Assembly (NCBI GenBank): GCA_947579665.1
Contig: OX388350.1
Location: 41,201,393-41,265,392, forward strand
Reading direction: 5' to 3'
Source of the DNA: Sympetrum striolatum
Lineage: Eukaryota > Arthropoda > Insecta > Odonata > Libellulidae
Length of the DNA: 64,000 bases
Shown here: piece by piece, positions 33,619 through 45,523 of the stretch
Numbering within the stretch: position 1 is the stretch's first letter
Layout: each line of letters begins with the position of its first letter
Program-made: the position numbers and the translations under genes
Notes under the pieces: model-generated
Databases searched by the model: none
What the model saw: only the letters and a program-made list of their open reading frames with translations
What the model was told of the DNA's origin: nothing

Positions 33619-34323
33619 CGAATAGTATGATGGTATTCAAAGAATAAATACAAACAAGAAACCCTCTCGATCCAAACGCACAGATTTCTTTGACACTCTC
33701 GAAAACACCATCAACTGCCTGGCAATAATTGCGTAACAATGAACTTCTTGGTAACAAGTATAATTACAGAGTTATAATTATCCAAAGTTATTCAAATTGG
33801 TTAATCGTATTTACATTACTCATTGATACAAAAGTAACTTTATGCATAGGCTAAGCATACTCCTATTGAGGAAATACTAGATAGTCAAGAATGCAATAGA
33901 AAAGAGGCAGAAGGCTGTTATTTAATGACTTCGTCACTAAACATACACGAATGCTAAAAAAATACTAACTTCCTTACAAGAACAATTCGTCTGTCCTAGA
34001 ATTTCATAATGAAAATATATTCACCCTAACTATACAGATAAGGTTTTATTGAGAATTTATTTCATTAGTTTATTATACATAATTAGCTTTATCTCTATAT
34101 CAAAGACTTTAAAGATTGATGGCCTTTTCTTCACTTACGCATACTTAACGGTAGAAAACAATTATACCGAGATTAATGAAATTAAGTATTCCAAAAAAAT
34201 GCCTACATAAGTGAATTCGTGAAAAGAAGCCTTGCTTATTAGTGAGGTGAATCAAATCCATTGTAAATAATATAAAATGAAAATCGCAAAGGTCAGCCAT
34301 GCTTCTAATTCCGACACTCCATA

Positions 34324-34400
34324 ACTAAACCTAAAATATCCATGAATAGACCAAATAATTTCGAATGGAAAGCCCTGTTGGAATGCAATTCCTACGCAAC
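34324..34400 (+). repeat. Direct repeat, copy 1 of 2
   Basis: ACTAAACCTAAAATATCCAT, AATAATTTCGAATGGAAAGC and AATTCCTACGCAAC occur with the same spacing at 36120-36197. Both copies keep an open register reading N-N-x-E-W-K-A, then N-S-Y-A-T, but neither lies in a recognisable gene. Confidence 0.75.
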
Positions 34401-36119
34401 CATGGCAATGAAGTTGTGCGCAAATTTCTCGCATAGCGTCGTCCTTGTGGTCCGAATCTACACAACATGCGTTCCTCTCGACATTCCGATGCCCTTCCAA
34501 TATCTAACGATGGAGAAAAAAACACGCTCGCAATTCTGCGGACCACATCCGGTACGCACTTCTGATTTCGCCCACCCGCAGCATCCCAAACGAACAGATG
34601 CTCGGATATGAGCATGTACATGATGAAATATTAATGCCATGAATAGTTTACTGACTGATCCAATATTAGAAGAAGACCATAACCAAAGGTGCAATATGAA
34701 TTTACGTGCATAATGAACATCAAATGAATTGTTCGACTTTGAAGTACACCACAGTGAAGCGGATCTTATACAGTTATACCTTTTCTGATGACGATATTTT
34801 CGCTATATTTCATTCGGATATTAAGCACGAATGTAGCTGACGAGTATTCTGTAAGATGCTGGAGCACGCATGTAACCAATCTTGGATAAATCACAGCTAG
34901 CTTACTACTAAAACTCATAAAACTTTCTTACTAATTCTTACCAGCTTACTTGTAAAACAGAGGCAGTTTCAAAGATATGGAGCACGATGTAAAATTGCAT
35001 TCTTGCAACCGAAAATCCAGGTTAACGAATTTCATATTTATTAGACTTATGCTTTCTAACCAAGGATACATCGTATCTATATATTAATACGTGAAGAGAA
35101 AACTTTGAATCCCTTTTTATGGATATTGCTCGAACGGAGTAGTTCGGGATTTGGCATATTTAAAGTTTATATGGAGAAGGAGTGCATAAAGCTAATATCA
35201 TTGTCCAAATATCCTTGGTTCGACTCTGGACCAGTATAATCGTCTCTCATAAGAAATGTACGCAAAGTTCATTTTGATCGATTGCAGACTTTTTTTTCTT
35301 TTGCAGAATTAGATCAGAAATAATGGTAGTATGAAATCGAGATTAATTCCAAAAGAAAGGAAATTGTATAAAGATTCAAATTTTGGTCGTAGAATATTGC
35401 ATTAGAGTCGAAATTACGAGAACTCTGGCAAAATGAACGAAAATGTTGTGAAATCTCTTCGTAGTAAACAAACCAGTCCCCCTGGCGACCAAGGCGATTG
35501 TTGAATCCGAGCTTATGCGTTTTCACATTAGAATACACGGGGATTTTATCTCCAAACCAAATTAACGGTAGAGACTCATGTCAGAAATTATGAAAAGAGG
35601 GCAATTATCCGAGATGCCAACAGTCGCTAACTGATTAATAAATAACAGGGATATAATTACGGCGATTTTACGGAATTTATTTTAGAAATCAATCTTTAAA
35701 ATTAAAAATGACAATGAATTGTATCAAAAATAAATAAAGCTACAACCTGTAATTGTGTTTTATTTATTTTTCTAACATTAAAATTTTAGATTTATTGAAG
35801 GGAATTAAGGCAAACAACACACCCTAATGACGTATTTGTACACGTTTACAGCTGACCTAATAGAAAAATAATGAAATAAATTATAAGCAATGATTATATA
35901 GGTATAATCTTTGACAAAAGAACCTCAATAACGTTCAGACCTAAAAGTTCAATGAATTATGGTCGAATTTCGACCACTGGGCGATCACTAGTTCAAATAA
36001 TTGTGGCAATAAACGAATGGGAGCAATTTTATATATTTCCGATAGATTATAATCAGTACTGTTAAAAAAATCACTGGAGGAAGAAACATGTCGGAATGTT
36101 TCTGATGCCGATGCTACAT
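34401..36119. other. No recognisable gene
   Basis: Frames at 34331-34694 overlap on both strands in a slightly GC-richer patch. None is recognisable. Confidence 0.4.
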
Positions 36120-36197
36120 ACTTAAACCTATAATATCTATAAGTAGATCAAATAATTCCGAATGGAAAGCGTCTATGGAATACAATTCCTACGCAAC
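36120..36197 (+). repeat. Direct repeat, copy 2 of 2
   Basis: About four in five bases match 34324-34400, with small indels. The copies are 1.8 kb apart in the same orientation. Confidence 0.75.
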
Positions 36198-36444
36198 GTA
36201 CATGTTTCTATGAACACTAACAATATACAAATACAAATATTGCCTGAAATTAAAGTATGAATTTTACACCAAATACGTGGAAAACTGAACTTTTTGTTGC
36301 TTTAAATTCATCATTAAAGCATGCGGAATTTATTTTAGAAGTTTTACTCAAATAGTAATGATAATACGATAAATCTCAAATATTCTCTACTGACTTCCAA
36401 TGGGACAAACTACAAAAAGCAAGTTAAATTAGGGTTGTATATGG

Positions 36445-36601
36445 TTGTACAAGGAGTAAAAAATACCGACATAACTGAGACTCCAACCAATGTCTCCCAC
36501 TTTCCGGGCAGGTATGTTTAGTTGGTTATAATACCTATCCGGAAAGTGGGAGCCTTGGTTTCGAGTCCCGATTATGTCGCTATTTTTCACTTCTCGTACA
36601 A
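36445..36601. mobile_element. Two SINE (family 2) arms in inverted orientation forming a 71-bp stem
   Basis: Arm 36445-36515 (SINE on minus) and arm 36531-36601 (SINE on plus) are imperfect complements along their whole length. The right arm carries CCGGAAAGTGGGAGCC, the B box GGTTTCGAGTCCC and ATTATGTCGCTATTTTTCAC. Only 15 bases separate the arms, so a transcript would form a long hairpin. It may be two insertions, or a fold-back copy formed during reverse transcription. Related to 8215-8272. Confidence 0.85.
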
Positions 36602-37574
36602 TCTTGAGTTAAGGTGAACCGTTTCTCGTGCGAAGTAAAAATTCGATTCCATCTTATATGTAAAATTAATTTAGAATAAAAACACGAAATATTCCCCTTC
36701 CTAATTTTCTTTTGTAAAATTGCAAGTATTTTTGACAAAGGAAAGAAACAGATGTAAAAATCTTTTTTAAGCCTACTGTTGTTCCATCCAAATGATTTCA
36801 TTAAGCTCGATCAATAAGTATTCAAAGAATTAAGCCGCGAAGAGCAGCTCAGAAGCGTGGCACTTAGCTATACAATAAGAGGAAAACCGCGCTCCGAGTA
36901 GAGGTTTACCAGACCCGTCCTATTTTTCCACTCCGGAAAATATGCCAAGCATCACATTATTGAGGAAGCAGAGAGGAATTCCTTTATCATCTTTTTAAAA
37001 GCGATTCCCACGCCCTCTCTAAAACACTCCAGCCCTCCCACGTGAGCACGTGTGCTCCTCGCAGCGTTCCTCAAAGCATTAGAGGGAATCCGCCACAAAA
37101 GACCGGAATCTTTCGTAAAAGCCGATAACAAAAGACGACCTATTGAATCGTTTAATTTGTATTCGTTCGCGAGATGCTCGCACGGACGTCTTCCATGGAA
37201 ATCCACGTAATGAACTGCGGCTTCAGCATCCACTCCGTGAACTGGGAATGCCTCAAAGATGCTTATTGTGCTCCTTGGATTCATTTTAAAGGCAAAGATT
37301 ATCAGTTCACCACCGAGGAGGAAAATGGGGCACTTTCCTTTCATGGATCATATTGTGTGAGAGAATCAATAACTGCATTTGAGAAGTTTAATAATGTAGC
37401 TAGGAAATAAGTGTACTGTAATATTGTATTTTTGTAGCTAGATGGTATACATTCCGTAATATCTAATAACGTTGTATAATTGTAATTAGTATTGCACAAA
37501 GCACTATATTGGTGAAAAGTATGGAAATGTGTTAGTGGATAATATATGTATATAAAATGATATTATAACAAATT
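36602..37574. other. No recognisable gene; GC-richer patch at 36880-37340
   Basis: A 130-codon minus frame (36952-37344) and a 78-codon plus frame (37174-37410) overlap here. Neither contains a recognisable motif; they appear to be shadows in GC-richer sequence. Confidence 0.35.
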
Positions 37575-37652
37575 ACTGGGTAACTTAGTTGGTTAAAGTA
37601 GCCTCCCGGATAGATGAAGATCCCGGGTTTGATTCTCGACCCTGATAGACTT
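37575..37652 (+). mobile_element. tRNA-derived SINE fragment
   Basis: ACTGGGTAACTTAGTTGGTT, TCCCGGATAG, and CCCGGGTTTGATTCTCG resemble D arm, anticodon region and T arm. The B box is one base off GGTTCGATTC. No matching acceptor stem, so not a tRNA gene. Confidence 0.55.
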
Positions 37653-38049
37653 TTTTCGGGTCTGTTTTTCCTTGGCATTTTGTTATGGTAACGTTATCAC
37701 TGGACTGTCGGTCCATCTATAGCAAATAATTCAATAACAATACTATTGATTCCTCTGCTGACGAGCAAAACAACTGTGATAGAAATGATATCCAGCAAAA
37801 ATTTAGTCGGATAAAATTCAATGCACGGCAAATGGGGATATTCTGACCACAGAAATAATCCAATAATAATAATGTATCTAAAACTAGGATTTAAAAATAA
37901 GTAGAACGTAGCTTTGATAAGCTGCTAGAGCTAATAAAATTATCGCTAAAATATTTCGGCTCACAATCAGAAGCTACGGCAAACACCTGAATGCTGACTT
38001 AGGTTAAGCGCACAAAAGAAAGAAAATTAGTAACGTAATTATTTTTATT

Positions 38050-38095
38050 TCCGACCGGTTTCGCTACCGCAATAATATCATCGTTTTCATCACCC
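38050..38095. repeat. Isolated fold-back core (GACCGGTTTCGCTACCG)
   Basis: CCGACCGGTTTCGCTACCGC followed by ATCATCGTTTTCATC. A core variant without identifiable arms. Confidence 0.45.
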
Positions 38096-38164
38096 GATTA
38101 TCCGTGGATTTTCTTACAGGGGAAGCTTTACTTCTTGACCGAAAACTATCTACATTTACATAAT

Positions 38165-38240
38165 TACCCTGTAGGTTAGGTGGAAGAGAGGCCCACCTAG
38201 GCCTAACCTCGCCAATAAAGGGTCCAACTAAATAACTAAC
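38165..38240 (+). repeat. LINE 3'-end-like repeat, AGGTTAGGTGG..AATAAAG
   Basis: AGGTTAGGTGG, GAGGCCCACCTAGGCCTAAC and CGCCAATAAAG occur in the same order at 55858-55910 (AGGTTAGGTGG, AAGCCCACAATGGCCTAAT, ACCAATAAAC). AGGTTAGG and CCTAACCT can pair. It looks like the last bases of a retroelement with an AATAAA signal. Confidence 0.6.
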
Positions 38241-38399
38241 TGTAAGCACCCAGTAATGCATGGAAGACATAAGACACACCCTGCCCAATATCCCTAACCC
38301 TGATATATATATATATTTAATGCTCTATGTGAAGAACGATCATAAATACCTATCCGTCCTTGCGATTATTTCCTTAAAACGATTCCTAGTTTTGTCTCG

Positions 38400-38815
38400 A
38401 AGCTTGTGAATGTTGTTTACTGAGTTATAAAATCAACAACTTCTTCGACAATATCTTTATTGATAAATTTCTCTATTAGCACCCGTCTGTTGTCAAGTCT
38501 TTTATCTTACAGCGAATAGTATTCCAGGGAATCTATCATGGCTGATACACTGCTGTCAAACCTGACACCATTTAAAAAACCTAATAACCAAATAGCTCTA
38601 CGTTGAGCTATCTCTATATCGGAGACTATCCTCTATCCTATCGGAATCCTCGTACTTCGTGAGGATCCCCAATTTTCTAGGAGGGGTCGAATTTGGGAAA
38701 ATACTCTATTTTTGCTCTCTATGGGCATCCCCTCGGAATTCTACTGGCTAATCTTTCCAACTCATATGTCTTTCTCATTACCTAAGACCTCAATGACCGG
38801 GATCTTGGGAATGGA
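38400..38815 (-). pseudogene. Decayed LINE reverse transcriptase C-terminal fragment
   Basis: On the minus strand, in registers interrupted by stops and indels, one reads RPLLEN (for RPLLEY), SDIEIAQRRAIWLL, and VSAMIDSLEYYSL then DKRLDNRR. This follows the same order as the intact copy at 26282-27061 (RPLLEY, LEKVQRKAVRFV, VTKMLSDVGWESLKERR). It is a relative, not a close duplicate, and much older. Sequence farther upstream to about 38940 may belong to it but cannot be read with confidence. Confidence 0.65.
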
Positions 38816-39483
38816 CATTTATTAGAGATATTCTGACAGGCGCAGACCCTTAGCACGAACTCTTCCTAGAACTGGGACATCGACCAGGGAATTCCAAGAA
38901 ACAAGACGAGGATTCCCTCTAAACGCACGCTAATAACTAATTCTATCTTCGTTAGCTCCGATGCGATACGCCGCTTTATTTTAAAAGAGACAACGTGATC
39001 CTTTGAGACTCCAGTACATCACATGGCCGCGGAATCGTTTTCCGAAGTCGTTTCCCTCAGTTTGCACAGTCCGCCGTAATTGACGGCACTAACCTTTTCC
39101 TCTTGTTCATCTCTTCTGCAAACAAACAAGTGAAAGAGAAACTCGGGACCTTTTCGCGGCTTCACTTTTCTTCGCGTATTTCGACTCTCAATTTTTCCTC
39201 TCGTTTGCTCCGATCGCCGCCGGGTTTTCGGTGGCGCTAACAACTTTAAATCTTGCGGTGGCCGCAACAGCGCTAATGCGATGCGAAAACTTTGAAGTGG
39301 CAAAAAGGAATGAGAGGTTTGAGCCTGACAAAATGAAAGCGTCTAAGTGCTTCCCTTTGAAAATATTTCGACTCCAAGAAGTTGAGCTTCAAACAATAAT
39401 TCTGGTTTCCCAACTGAACTAGTCAACTTCCATACCGCTATGCTGCAAGAAAGCTTCTGGTGTACCTGGTGATTTCCTTGATT
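38816..39483. other. No recognisable gene; GC-richer patch at 39000-39260
   Basis: A 94-codon minus frame (39019-39303) is Lys/Arg-rich with no domain. Confidence 0.4.
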
Positions 39484-39675
39484 AATGATGATAGATAATG
39501 TTGATAATAAAAAATTACTTAATTCAGGGCGAGATTGAGACTATTAAATCTCTTCTTACATCTAACCCTAATTGCTCGAAAAAAGTACGCAGAAGAGGAT
39601 TTAAAAAATCTAATCTAAGAGCATAGGAAAAAGTTTCCACTGCAGGAAAACACCATCAAGAAGGGAGGATTTACA
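39484..39675 (-). repeat. Dispersed repeat copy 2
   Basis: Carries TTCAGGGCGAGATTGAGACT, ATCTCTTCTTACATCTAACC, TTCCACTGCAGGAAAACACC and AGAAGGGAGG in the order seen at 31546. It lacks the TG tract. Confidence 0.75.
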
Positions 39676-41749
39676 GCGGTATATAAGGCGACCTTGAAGA
39701 TATGAAAAACAACAAAGGATATGAAAAAATAAAAGAAATTACACTTGTAAACAAATCTCCCTTCCTCTATATACCAGAGCATTCACTATAATCCCACCTG
39801 ATAGAAGGTGCTAGTCCGCACAAGCTACAGTATACAGAAAAATAAAACAGTACATATTATAATTAACACAGACCGAAAAACAACGGAGAGACATATTTCG
39901 TCGGCCTAGTTTCTTAAGACAAAACAATGACCACGGACATCCAATCCAGAGACAAAATTCCATCTGTAATCGGAAGTAAAATGAATCTGAAAGTTGAGAG
40001 GGAGAGAGTGAAAAAATTCGGAGCTGACGGCAGAATAAATTCGATACACATAGTAAATTATGCCGGAAACTCAATGCCTGTCATTGTTGCCGAATGATAA
40101 TTCGCTATAATAATAATAATCAACGGGCAAGAGGCAGAGATTCAAGGTTATTCGAACTACTTCCTCAATTACTGACTGTTTTGATGTATAACTCGTGAAA
40201 ACTCCATCATTATCAATTCGAATTCTCCCTTGATATTCGACTCAATACGTTTCTCTTCACTGTGCATACTGAGAATTTTAAACATATTTCTAATCATCCA
40301 TTCTAATAATGATAAGTGATGAGGAGACGTCGTACTTTATTATACTTATCAATGGCCGTCTTTCTTGTAATGACAAGGACTCTTTTTCTAAACATATAAC
40401 AAAATTTACTTTCTTCGTAACACAATTTATCAAAACCAACTCGGTATTACATCATTTAAGAAGGAATAAAATGAAAATAGTATACTATACAGCCTTACGG
40501 AAAAATGTCAGAGTAGGAAATAATTAATCACTTTTGCAAGATATGGGGGGCCTTATCCATAATCAGTTTAAAGAAAACAGAGTAGGAAACATAAGTGGGA
40601 TTTGGGATTCTGTGTTTCAAGTTCCAATCAAATCCAACTGGGAAATGTTTATCATAGTTAAACTGGATTTGAATTCAAGCACACAAGGCCTTCATAGACA
40701 CTTGCAGATATTTATCTCGAGAAATAATTTATCAACGCCAAAGCATTTATGTAATGAAACTACAAACACTGCCAACAACGAAGTACGTTTCCATTCAAAA
40801 ATTGCAAAGGTAATAATTAATAAACATAAAGTATGAAAGGATAGGAGAGATTGCAATATAAGATTTTTAATCCAAATCACAAATTGCGAATACTTGAATC
40901 TTGTCATAAGCTATTTATATTTTATCTTTAATTATTTTGTGCTGGAATGGATGCTGCATTTGTAAGATGATCTCTATTTCTGTGAGCTTTCTTTTAATAG
41001 CGGATGCTTCAATGCGTTTCCTCAATGTGCTGATTATGTATTTTACAAGTTGCTGTTAATTTATATCATGCTAATGAAATGATCCTGCAACCAAACTTTC
41101 TAACATTGTCAACTAAATCCTCTAGGGAGGGAATGAATGGATGAGTGATAGTAGCACAATGATCAAAAGAAACATACTTTTCATAGCATTCCATGAATAG
41201 CGACAACGATAAATTAATGGATGATATGGTGAAATTTTTAAATTTTTACAACATAATGTTAACATGTCACAGCCATTAACGATTGTGAGAACATAGTTCG
41301 GTTATATATTTTCCTCTATTCTGTTCCAAAGACAAATGAAAGTTAAAGAATGCTTCAAAAAGAATGACCTAATTTTTAGACTATTTTTATTGATCATTTG
41401 AAATTGATCCTATTAAGATAAAACGTGTGGCAAAATAATTCAAAAATCTTAAAATTTTCGACGAATTATGTTCAATGTGTCTACCACCATCGGTAAGAAC
41501 ATACACAGTTGATTGGTAAGTATAACATTTTAAAGTTTTTGAAACACTACGTATTTCATCGCTTAAAATGTAGAGCAGGATAACTCTAAAGAGGTATTAA
41601 ATTTTTCAATCGAAACAAATTTGAACTGTAAACCTTGTTAAAATCTTCCAAAGCTGCTTTTGTAGCGTTCGAAGACGACATTGGGAGCATTTTCAAACCT
41701 CAATTTCACTAACCAGCGTGTCCAAATTTCCTTCTTTGTCTTCAAATTT
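39676..41749. other. No recognisable gene over 2 kb
   Basis: AT-rich; a 100-codon plus frame at 40534-40836 and overlapping frames around 39811-40527 show no domain. Confidence 0.45.
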
Positions 41750-42128
41750 ATTATTTCAATCGTAATATGCATCATTTTTAACCAAAATCCGAATTTCTTA
41801 ATGCGAAAAATTATAATTTTCGTCGATTTCCATTCCATTCCAACAAAAAAATCCTACGATTTCTTCATAAAAATCTATTATTTCGACTGAAACATGTTTC
41901 ATATTTAACCAAAAACCTCAATTTTGTAATGCGAAAATGGGGACTTTCAGATGATTTTTATTCCATATTAACGAAAAAATCTTACGATTTCTGTCTAAAA
42001 AATTATTATATCAATCGAAATATGCTTCATTTCTAACCAAATATTGAATTAATAATATGCATTTTTAACCAAAAATATGAATTAATAATATGGTTCATTT
42101 AAAATAAAACGTCTGAATTAATAATGCC
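41750..42128 (+). repeat. Diverged tandem repeat, about 126-bp unit then a shortened 35-55-bp unit
   Basis: Units begin ATTATTTCAATCG (41750), ATTATTTCGACTG (41877) and ATTATTATATCAATCG (42002). Each contains TTTAACCAAAA, AATGCGAAAA and TACGATTTCT at equivalent places, with spacing of 127 and 125 bp. The third unit is cut short and followed by two shorter repeats ending AATTAATAATATG (42047 and 42081) and AATTAATAATGCC. Unit divergence is high, so the array is old. Confidence 0.75.
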
Positions 42129-43290
42129 AAAATTAATTATTACTCAACAAACTGTATATTTGGTACTATAAATGGACAAAATACCTAAGTAGAGGCATTA
42201 GCAATACCGAGAAACGAAAGCAAACCGCGCATGCGCGCGTGACTCTGATAACGTAAGACTCAAGTTCAAGGCTCGGATCTGAAATTCGCGCCACATCTCA
42301 TTCCGAGCACAAATCCATTTAGCGCGGACGCACCAAACCGTGAAGTCACATTAGAATTAATTAGAGGCAAAAAAAGTTGAAATCGCTCCGAGACACGAAG
42401 AATCGCATTAAGGGCTGAAGATTCCAGTTCAATTTCGCGGAATGTCGAGAGCTTGTCGGTGACTTCAGAGGAAACCACTGGCATTCACTACGAGCAGAGA
42501 TAATCCCCGAGGCTACGGCTTCAATCCAGAATATAGGGAGACAGATAACGGAGGAATGGATGCCTAAATACTCGTGAAACGAAACCCATGGGCTCGATGG
42601 AAGATAGCACAGGTGATGATTTATGGTTTTAATATGTATTGTTTTTTTGGGTTCAACCGTTAGATTCCTTAGAACAAAAAGGCTCAGGTTGACGTGGTAG
42701 AGAGAGAAGAAAAAATCCATCACAGTCGCTGGTTCTGAACCTACTGAATGATAGCGGGTTTCCTTGGTAATGCACCAGAAAATATTTCTCAAAACATACA
42801 CAGTGGTTGAAAGGTCGAAATGTTCAACAAGGGCTCCCGTTTAGCAAAGTGCAGAAGTGGTTAACTGGAACTTTTGAGTCCCATCTTCCATTTCACCAAG
42901 AAGTTTACTTAATATGAAAAATACAGAAAAAATAAAATACAAATATATAAAAAAATATAAAAAAGGAAATATATAAATCTATATAATATGATACAAAATG
43001 TGAATGAATACCATTATAATATTTTCGAAGACAAAATACAAATCTATATAATATGATAGAAAATAAAAATTAAAACTGACATAATACTGTCTTATTCAAA
43101 ATTGAAATACGACCACCATATATTTTCTAATCTTACTAATTTCTGAGAAAATATATAAATTTATCCGCTGGATAGTTCCGGCCTTCACTCCATTATAACA
43201 CAGAACGGTTAAAAGAATAATTTAATTAATCAATCCACAAAAATTTACCAAATATGACAGAGGTTTCGGTGTACAGAATCTACATCACTA
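42129..43290. other. No recognisable gene; CpG-richer patch and a short AT duplication
   Basis: 42225-42240 has CGCGCATGCGCGCG-like alternation within a GC-richer patch (42180-42500). A 146-codon minus frame (42361-42801) is unrecognised. ACAAATCTATATAATATGATA-like sequence is repeated at about 42970 and 43036. Confidence 0.4.
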
Positions 43291-43410
43291 AGCTCCCGCA
43301 TAGCTCCCCATGTTGGCAGCGCATTCTGCTTCGGTGAAAGTGATCCCGGGTTAGATTCTTGGTTGGAGCCGATGTGCGAAATGACCTAAGTTGTCGAAGC
43401 ACTTTTAATA
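43291..43410 (+). mobile_element. tRNA-derived SINE, family 1
   Basis: AGCTCCCGCATAGC, then GTTGGCAGCGCATTCTGCTT, CGGTGAAAGTGATCCCGGGTT (B-box region), GGTTGGAGCC, and the family tail GATGTGCGAAATGACCTAAG, TTGTCGAAGCACTTTTAA. Near full length in the same order as the other copies. B box has one substitution (GGTTAGATTC). Confidence 0.8.
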
Positions 43411-44574
43411 ATACTGCCGGTAATCATCATTAGACAAGGGAAGGGTACAAAAATTCCAATGCATTTAACAAAAATTACGTTGAATTCGCTCATGAATATT
43501 TGTACCATTCTTTGCCTGGTGATTTTCTGATTATTTTTGTAGCTATTTTGTATACAAATAAATTGTTGAAGAATTTACTTACCGAAAGCATTTCCTCAGA
43601 AATATTGGTAAAATACGTAGAAGATCTATTCTATATCTGTAATTTTTGTATTAATTAAAATTCACCATAGAAGATATAATAGAACATTAAAGAAATATCA
43701 ACCAACTGGGTCACTTAGATTTGGTTAAAGGACCCTATAATTCGTAAGCATAGGCAAAAGTACATTACAAAACCATTATTCTTGTTTAATCTTTTCCAAT
43801 TATCCGCATTCTACACCAAAAAACATAGAAAAAGAGCTTCGTTTAACTCCCTCAAAACATCGCCTTAAAAACTCCATCCCAAGCTCAGCGACTCCTACTC
43901 GAGTTCGGAGGAGGTTCTTAACAGATGAAACACGTTAATGGATGTCAAACACCCAATAGCTCTTCACGATGATAAGCTGTAGAAACGTTTATTAACACTC
44001 TTGTCCATGACGTTCGGGAGAGCGAGAGAAAAACCAAGATCGATCTGAGCAGAGACATCCGCTGCAGGAGTGTCAAAGAAAGGCTAGAAAAACCTGAATA
44101 AATGACCCCGCCTTTATAAAAAGGGCGTAACCTGACGGAATACTTTTCCTTCCTCTTGGATACGCATCAGACCGAACGAATACACACTGCGCCTCTAGAA
44201 AAAAGAAACCGAGATAAAAGCGGTCGAGATACGGAAAGAAAGCGACAATATTTTTTCCTTTCGGGAAGATAAGGAAGTCGAGATAAATTTTCCAAGACCT
44301 TGTCTCGCGCGATCAGCGTTCTTATGTCATCCGGATCTGCCATTTCCACTGCGCTTTAACAGTAATTCTCCGAGATGCAGATCGCTCCGCTGCCTTCGCT
44401 TGTTATTCGTTACTCCTCCAGTCGCAACAATGAGTGTCAAAAAAAAACTTTGTGAAAATATCTAGTCATGGAATCCGAATTTTCTCGGAAGAAAGAAAAA
44501 GTCGCAAGTACTACGTAAAGAGATCGGAGACGAGCATATGCTCCGATGTATCCCTAAGTTAAACAAGAAGACTT
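43411..44574. other. No recognisable gene; GC-richer patch at 43990-44420
   Basis: Nothing identifiable apart from a 60-codon minus frame at 44167-44349. Confidence 0.4.
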
Positions 44575-44652
44575 AAAATAATAATCATAATAAAGCGTCT
44601 TTTATTAGGGCGATATTGAGAGACTTCTTACATCAAACCCTTTCATGTTTGT
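44575..44652 (-). repeat. Dispersed repeat copy 3 (short)
   Basis: AATAATAATCATAATAAAGC, TTATTAGGGCGATATTGAGA, CTTCTTACATCAAACCCTTT, then cut off. A second copy starts 47 bases downstream in the same orientation. Confidence 0.7.
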
Positions 44653-44698
44653 ATCCAGTAGCGAATTAACCTATCAGGCACCTGAGGTAGAAAGACTA

Positions 44699-44925
44699 GA
44701 ATAATAATAATACAGCGTTTATTATCATAGCGATATTGAGATAAATTAGTCTCTACTATTAACTAACCCTTCGTCATAAAAATTTTAAGGAGAGAGATAT
44801 CTTGAAAAATGTACACCGACGGAAACTAAATTGTGGGTTAGGTAAACCTAAGGTTAAATTCTATGGAAGAATATAAACCGCAACAGAAATTCATCCTCAA
44901 GAAGGGGGGTGTGAAAAATCTGAAA
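44699..44925 (-). repeat. Dispersed repeat copy 4
   Basis: AATAATAATAATACAGCG, TATCATAGCGATATTGAG, ACTAACCCTTCGTCATAAAA, and CCTCAAGAAGGGGGGTGTGAAAAA. Full span like copy 1, without the TG tract. Confidence 0.75.
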
Positions 44926-45523
44926 ACTGCGATAGTTAAGGAAATTTTTAAGGAGAAACATGGTTGAGATAGATTTGAAAGGCAAATAAAACAACATATT
45001 ACACTTAGAGAAATCAATATAAATATTTGCTCAACAGTAAGGAAAAGTTGAGACATGTTAAGACAATAACAATACGTTTCATAGGAAGCCTCTTGTTAAT
45101 TCACCAAATTCTTAGGCACATTATTTAAATCTGGGGTTCCCAACCGGTGGTACGCGGGAACGTTTCAGCTTGTATGCGTATGATGAAAAAAATTCAAAAC
45201 TTGAAAAAAATCTATATATATTTATTGTTTTTTGATAAAAGGTTGAAAACAAAAAAATTCAAGTGCATTAATAATTAAATATGAAGTTTTCTCAGTAATT
45301 TAATTTTTTTAAATCTGATTTGGCCAGTGCATGACTTTCTCCATATATAAGATGTAAATATTTATCTACGACAGTATTTTCGAACTCTATATTCAATCTA
45401 AACTTGGAAGATAAGTGATTAATTTATATCAAATTATCTTTTACGTCACAAACATTATAAATAATGTTTTTCGGGACATGTTCGATGAAAAACGATGAAA
45501 TTGGTTTTACGCCCACAGAGCCC

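Noticed and set aside
36952..37344. 130-codon minus frame with overlapping plus frame
   Set aside because: Two overlapping frames on opposite strands, neither with a domain; typical of low stop density.
42361..42801. 146-codon minus-strand frame
   Set aside because: No family resemblance; low-complexity hydrophobic runs and overlap with another frame suggest chance.
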